From Himantopus leucocephalus (lineage: Eukaryota; Chordata; Aves; Charadriiformes; Recurvirostridae): a stretch of DNA of 64,000 bases. The translations under genes and the position numbers were made by a program. The notes beneath the pieces are model-generated. The model was not told the origin of the DNA, did no database searches, and worked only from the letters and a program-made list of their open reading frames with translations. Where the stretch lies: assembly GCA_003993805.1 (NCBI GenBank), contig RSEF01000004.1:70982101-71046100 (forward strand), in the 5' to 3' direction. Shown piece by piece: positions 59,901 through 64,000 of the stretch. Position 1 is the first letter of the stretch; the number at the start of each line of letters is the position of its first letter.

Positions 59901-62900
59901 GCTGCTGGAGTCAGTTGGGCTCCTCACACCTCCATAGCCCTTGGGAAAAGGCAATGTTTGTCCTGTATAACCTAGCGCACCATTAGCAAAAAGCTCACGT
60001 CACTGCTTTGCTGGTACAGGGGACTCAGCCCTAGCATCCTCTCAACACCTCTTCTTTTTCCTTAAAGCAATTCTTTTTCTTTCTGGGTGCGGATTATTTT
60101 TTGGGGGGTAAGATTTGGCATGATGTGCGCTGTCTGCAAGCACCTACTGCTGCTGCTGGTCCACCCCTGACAACTAAGTGGTGTTCAGCTGACAGGAGAG
60201 CTGTTTGCTCACCACGTCTCCTCTGAGGTGCAGCAGTTATGTCAAGACTCCCTTGCAATTTTTTTCCCGCAAGGGCAGCGCCTTCCTGCTGATCCGTGGC
60301 CTTGCTTTCAGGTGGTGCCATCCTACCTGCAGAAAAATAGCCACTCCCCTTTCTACACTTACAGATTCAAGAGGCATTGCTCCAGCAATACTGTGTTTTG
60401 AAGAAAAACACCCCGAAACGTGATGGAAATCCAGGGGGAAAGGAAAATGAGGGAGGAAGGAAAGGAAACAACGTTCTCACTCAAAGACAAATATCTTTCA
60501 TTACCTGCTGCATCCATAAGAAATGAAAGAGAGGAAAAAATACCATTTTTTTTTCCCTTAAGCTCCACTTTATTCACAGCAACAGCTTCCTTTTCCCTGT
60601 GACAAAAGGATGTCGGTATATGTACCATTTGGACCCTTGTTCAGCTATAGCTAGTGTTTTTCAGTATGGATTTCTCTTGTGGTGGGTTGCCTTTCCCGTT
60701 ATGCCTCAATAACATTGTTTTGGGCAGGAGATGTGTATTCTTTTCCATTGCTACTCCCTGTACAGAAGGGAAATCCCGCATAGTTGCAATACCTGCGATA
60801 GCTGGGGGTTTGGCCTGCAGGGTAAGAGCTGACTGTGGTCTCCTGAAGAGCATAACTATTTCTGTGATTTTTCCTGCAGGAAAGTAACTTGATCTTTTCC
60901 TGCAAGTTTTATGGTGGATCTGCACCAACAGCACAACTGAGGAATATGCTTCTGTGACTCCACTGCAGTGTTTCTCCATGCAGGACTCAAGCCGGCAACC
61001 TAGTACGGAAATAATTATTTTAACCTTAGTTTCCCTATCTGAAATTACACTAATTTGCTGTTTTAAAGAAATGTGAGATCCTTTGAAAGAATGCACATGA
61101 TGTCTTATAGGCAAAATGCTGTTGATTTTTTTTTATTTTAAGCAACATAAGCTCCTTTTTACCTTTCCCATATTGTCTGTTTTTTTGCTGCAGCGTAAAT
61201 TTACACTACTGTCTGGATAAAAGACGGGAAAGTGTCTTGGGCACAATGCACTAATAAATTAGATCATGGTACCTGATGGCTTGTAGCACATCTGTCCCTT
61301 TGCAGGAGAAGCAGAAACAGTGGAAAGATGCAGCACAAGTCTTATGGTCTTATTGTTCACAAGGTAAATAGTGCAGGAGATTATCTGTCTGTTGAACAGC
61401 AATAACTGTTCCAGGTTTCCTGAACGGTCAATAAGCTGCAGGCACCAGAGTAAGCTCATCTCATATATCTTTATATCTACAATACAGATGTGTTCCTCCT
61501 GGCTACCAATTTAGGAACCCCTAAGAGCTGATAGGGAAAACCAGGTATTTTTAGAGAGTAATTCATCATAAATACTGTAGACATCTGCTTTAGGGTTAAA
61601 GGAATCATATACCCAAAGTGCTTCTTTTCTTCCAATGAATATGCTTAACAACCAACTCAGATACAGATGTTTTCACTGTACATCTACATCTACATCTGAT
61701 CACATAAAGTCCACACTAGTGGACTCATTTCTGATCTGGGAAGTACTTTAGACCCCACAGATGGGCCTTTCCATCCATGAGCTCCTTTCAAAATGGCCTT
61801 CCTGTCAAGCTCACTGTCTTCCCTAAAACTCATGCTTGGCGTTGCTTCAGGTGGAAGGCATTATCATTTCCATTTTATCATTACTGTCTTTATAATGGCT
61901 GGGTAAATAAGACATTATAAAAAACAGGGAGCAGCTATTGTTTTGAGGTTTGCCCTTTGGACTGTGGCTGTGGCCTGCTGAGGTTATCAGTTACTGTGAT
62001 TTATGGTGAAGAAACTTAAGCCAATCTATCATCTTCATTTACATGTCGCAGCCTTCACCATATGTGCTGTTAACTCCAAGTTACCAACTTGGTTTTGCCT
62101 TGGTACGTCTGCTAGGTTCTGACTTTCCCTCGACTTCCACTAGGATTGGACTAGACTCCTGAGTCTCGCTCTAAATAACATTCCTAGAAGCAACACTGGA
62201 CATTTTCCAAAGTATAATAACGGTCCCCTTATTTTTTAAGAACCCAAAGGCCTTGTGTTGTAAGAACACGGTAGCAGAACCGGAGGAGCAAGGAAGGATG
62301 ATAACAGGAAATCTTCTCAAACATATTTGAACTACCAGGTATCTATCACTTGCAGCTCCATGGGCACTGCCTTGGGATTTTAACAGGCATGGCACGCAGC
62401 CTCTGCGTGCACAGGGTTTTTAAACAATGTGAACACTAGCAAAGTAAATGAGGCACTTTGCCAGTCTTTGTGAACATTATATCAGACAGCAGGATTTAGA
62501 GATAGCTATACAGGCAACCCCCTCATTGCTCAGGAACGTATTCCTATTTCTTAGTCTAGTGACAGCTTTCATGCCCAAAGTCCCAGACTTCCTCAGTGGC
62601 AGCTTGAGTGCCCACACAACTTCTGAAACAACCGGTAGAGCCTGATACTACAATGTATTGAGTTCTTCATGGTCTCATGTCAGTTTCTCTCTAGGTGCCT
62701 GTGGCTCAGGAGTAGCATTTTGAGTAAAGGGACTGTGGTTCTTCCCCTGAGTTTGCAATTTTGCCCTGTGAAAGTTAAATGAAGCCTGGCTGACCTCTAT
62801 GGTTTTTCCATAACAGACCTTTTTCAGTCAGAATAACAAACCTCCTCTTTGAGTTACATTAAGACCCAAAGCCACAAACACAGGTCAGGGACAAGACTAC

Positions 62901-64000
62901 TCAGAGCTAGATGGTCAGGAGGTTTTCACTGGGGGAGGATGCATGCAAGTGCAGGAGGTGGATATGATGCTGGTGGAGCTACTTGTCTAGCACAGCAGGA
63001 GCCAAAGTAATCAAGGAAGAGTTGCAAAGAAGCCCCACCGATAGCACTCGCTGTGCAACCCCAGGAGAAGTGTTGGGAGAGACCTTTGTGCTGGCTGGAA
63101 GGAGGACTGGAGCAGCCAACGCAGAAACTTTCTTTTGGTGTGTGGTCCCTCCACATATGGGTCCAGGAAATGGGAACTGTGGGCTCTTTATGAGAGGTAC
63201 GGGCACAACAAGAAAATGCCATAGTCCATGGTGAGCTTCTCCTTAGTCTGGATTCAACTTTCAAGACCCAGATTACTGGCAGGTGGCTTTTATGAAAGGA
63301 GCTAACTCAATGATTGCGTGCTGCACGCTTACACCTCATGTAATCCGTGATGAAATGGCTGGGCACACAAAACCAAAACTGTCGGGGTGAAGAGACTAAG
63401 AAAAATAAAGTCCTGGGTATTTAGGCAGTCAGAGGATGAATGTGGTCAATCAGTGTGATGCAGCCAAGAAAATGCAGATGTAATTGTGGGGTGCATCAGC
63501 TCAGTATTTCTTGTAGTTGGAGACGTGCTCATGCTGTTATACAAGTGACTGTTACGATTCAACTCACACTACTCTGTACAAGTCCCTACTCAAAAAATGT
63601 GAATTCCAAGTGAGACAAGGGCAAAGAAAGGTCATTAAAAAGAAGAGAGAGGTGAAGCATTCATCCAACAAGAACAGAGTAAAAGAGTGTGGGTGGCTTA
63701 GACTAGCAAATGGAGTTACAATAGCTCTGTATATATCTGTTAAATGGCTTATCACCAGGTAGTCATTAAAGAATTAAGAATTATTTAAGTAAGACAGCAA
63801 CACTGGCACAAGGACAAATGAGAGGAAAGTGACAATGAATAATTTTGAGTGGGAATTTAAAAAATGAGTTCGCATCCTCAGATGGCCTACACCATATTTC
63901 CAGTTGGAGTAGGGAAGCAAGATGTCTAAGGTTTTTAAGATGGGCTTGTTGTGACTAAGTGACAGTAGACAGCTTCCTAGTGTATCCTGTATTTGCCTTT
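59901..64000. other. KIT 5' flanking region, no gene seen
   Basis: Intergenic sequence to the window edge. The longest frames (60641-61114 minus, 157 codons; 62926-63264 minus, 112 codons) show no recognised domain. No PDGFRA exon is seen. Confidence 0.7.

Noticed and set aside
59623..59986. Repeated peptide frames over the minisatellite
   Set aside because: The periodic sequence keeps several frames open on both strands. There is no sign of a gene around it.

Overview
This is a vertebrate nuclear genome window, almost certainly from a bird. The left half holds the 5' part of KIT, the stem cell factor receptor tyrosine kinase, on the minus strand. Six coding exons (exons 2 to 7) can be placed to the base, with canonical acceptor and donor sites and consistent reading phases. 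They encode Ig-like domains D1 to D4 of the ectodomain, about 374 residues, very close to chicken KIT as I remember it. The avian assignment rests on this similarity and on several CR1 LINE fragments with typical bird-type 3' ends. The species cannot be named from the sequence.

Layout: 1-4047 is part of KIT intron 7. Exon 7 is at 4048-4163, exon 6 at 4876-5065, exon 5 at 7898-8057, exon 4 at 10982-11118, exon 3 at 13833-14111 and exon 2 at 17763-18002. Intron 1 then runs at least 16.4 kb to a GC-rich, CpG-rich block at about 33.7-34.4 kb. That block ends in a 564-base assembly gap (34395-34958). Exon 1 (5'UTR, start codon, signal peptide) is not visible and most likely lies in the gap. The juxtamembrane, transmembrane and kinase exons lie beyond the left edge.

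From about 35 kb to 64 kb the window is the 5' flank of KIT. In vertebrates this is the long gene-poor interval towards PDGFRA. I find no convincing gene there, only CR1 and older LINE remnants, a small minisatellite, simple repeats and one unexplained pair of overlapping minus-strand reading frames at 47.35-48.16 kb with a possible splice acceptor.

The strongest unusual signals concern sequence structure. They are a 123-base poly-C run, a perfect 34-base-arm inverted repeat and a 28-bp minisatellite next to the presumed KIT promoter; duplicated sequence flanking nearly every single-N gap, which looks like an assembly artefact; and two families of duplicated blocks inside introns 1 and 3. I found no CRISPR array, rRNA, tRNA or operon, and no support for a new multi-gene system.
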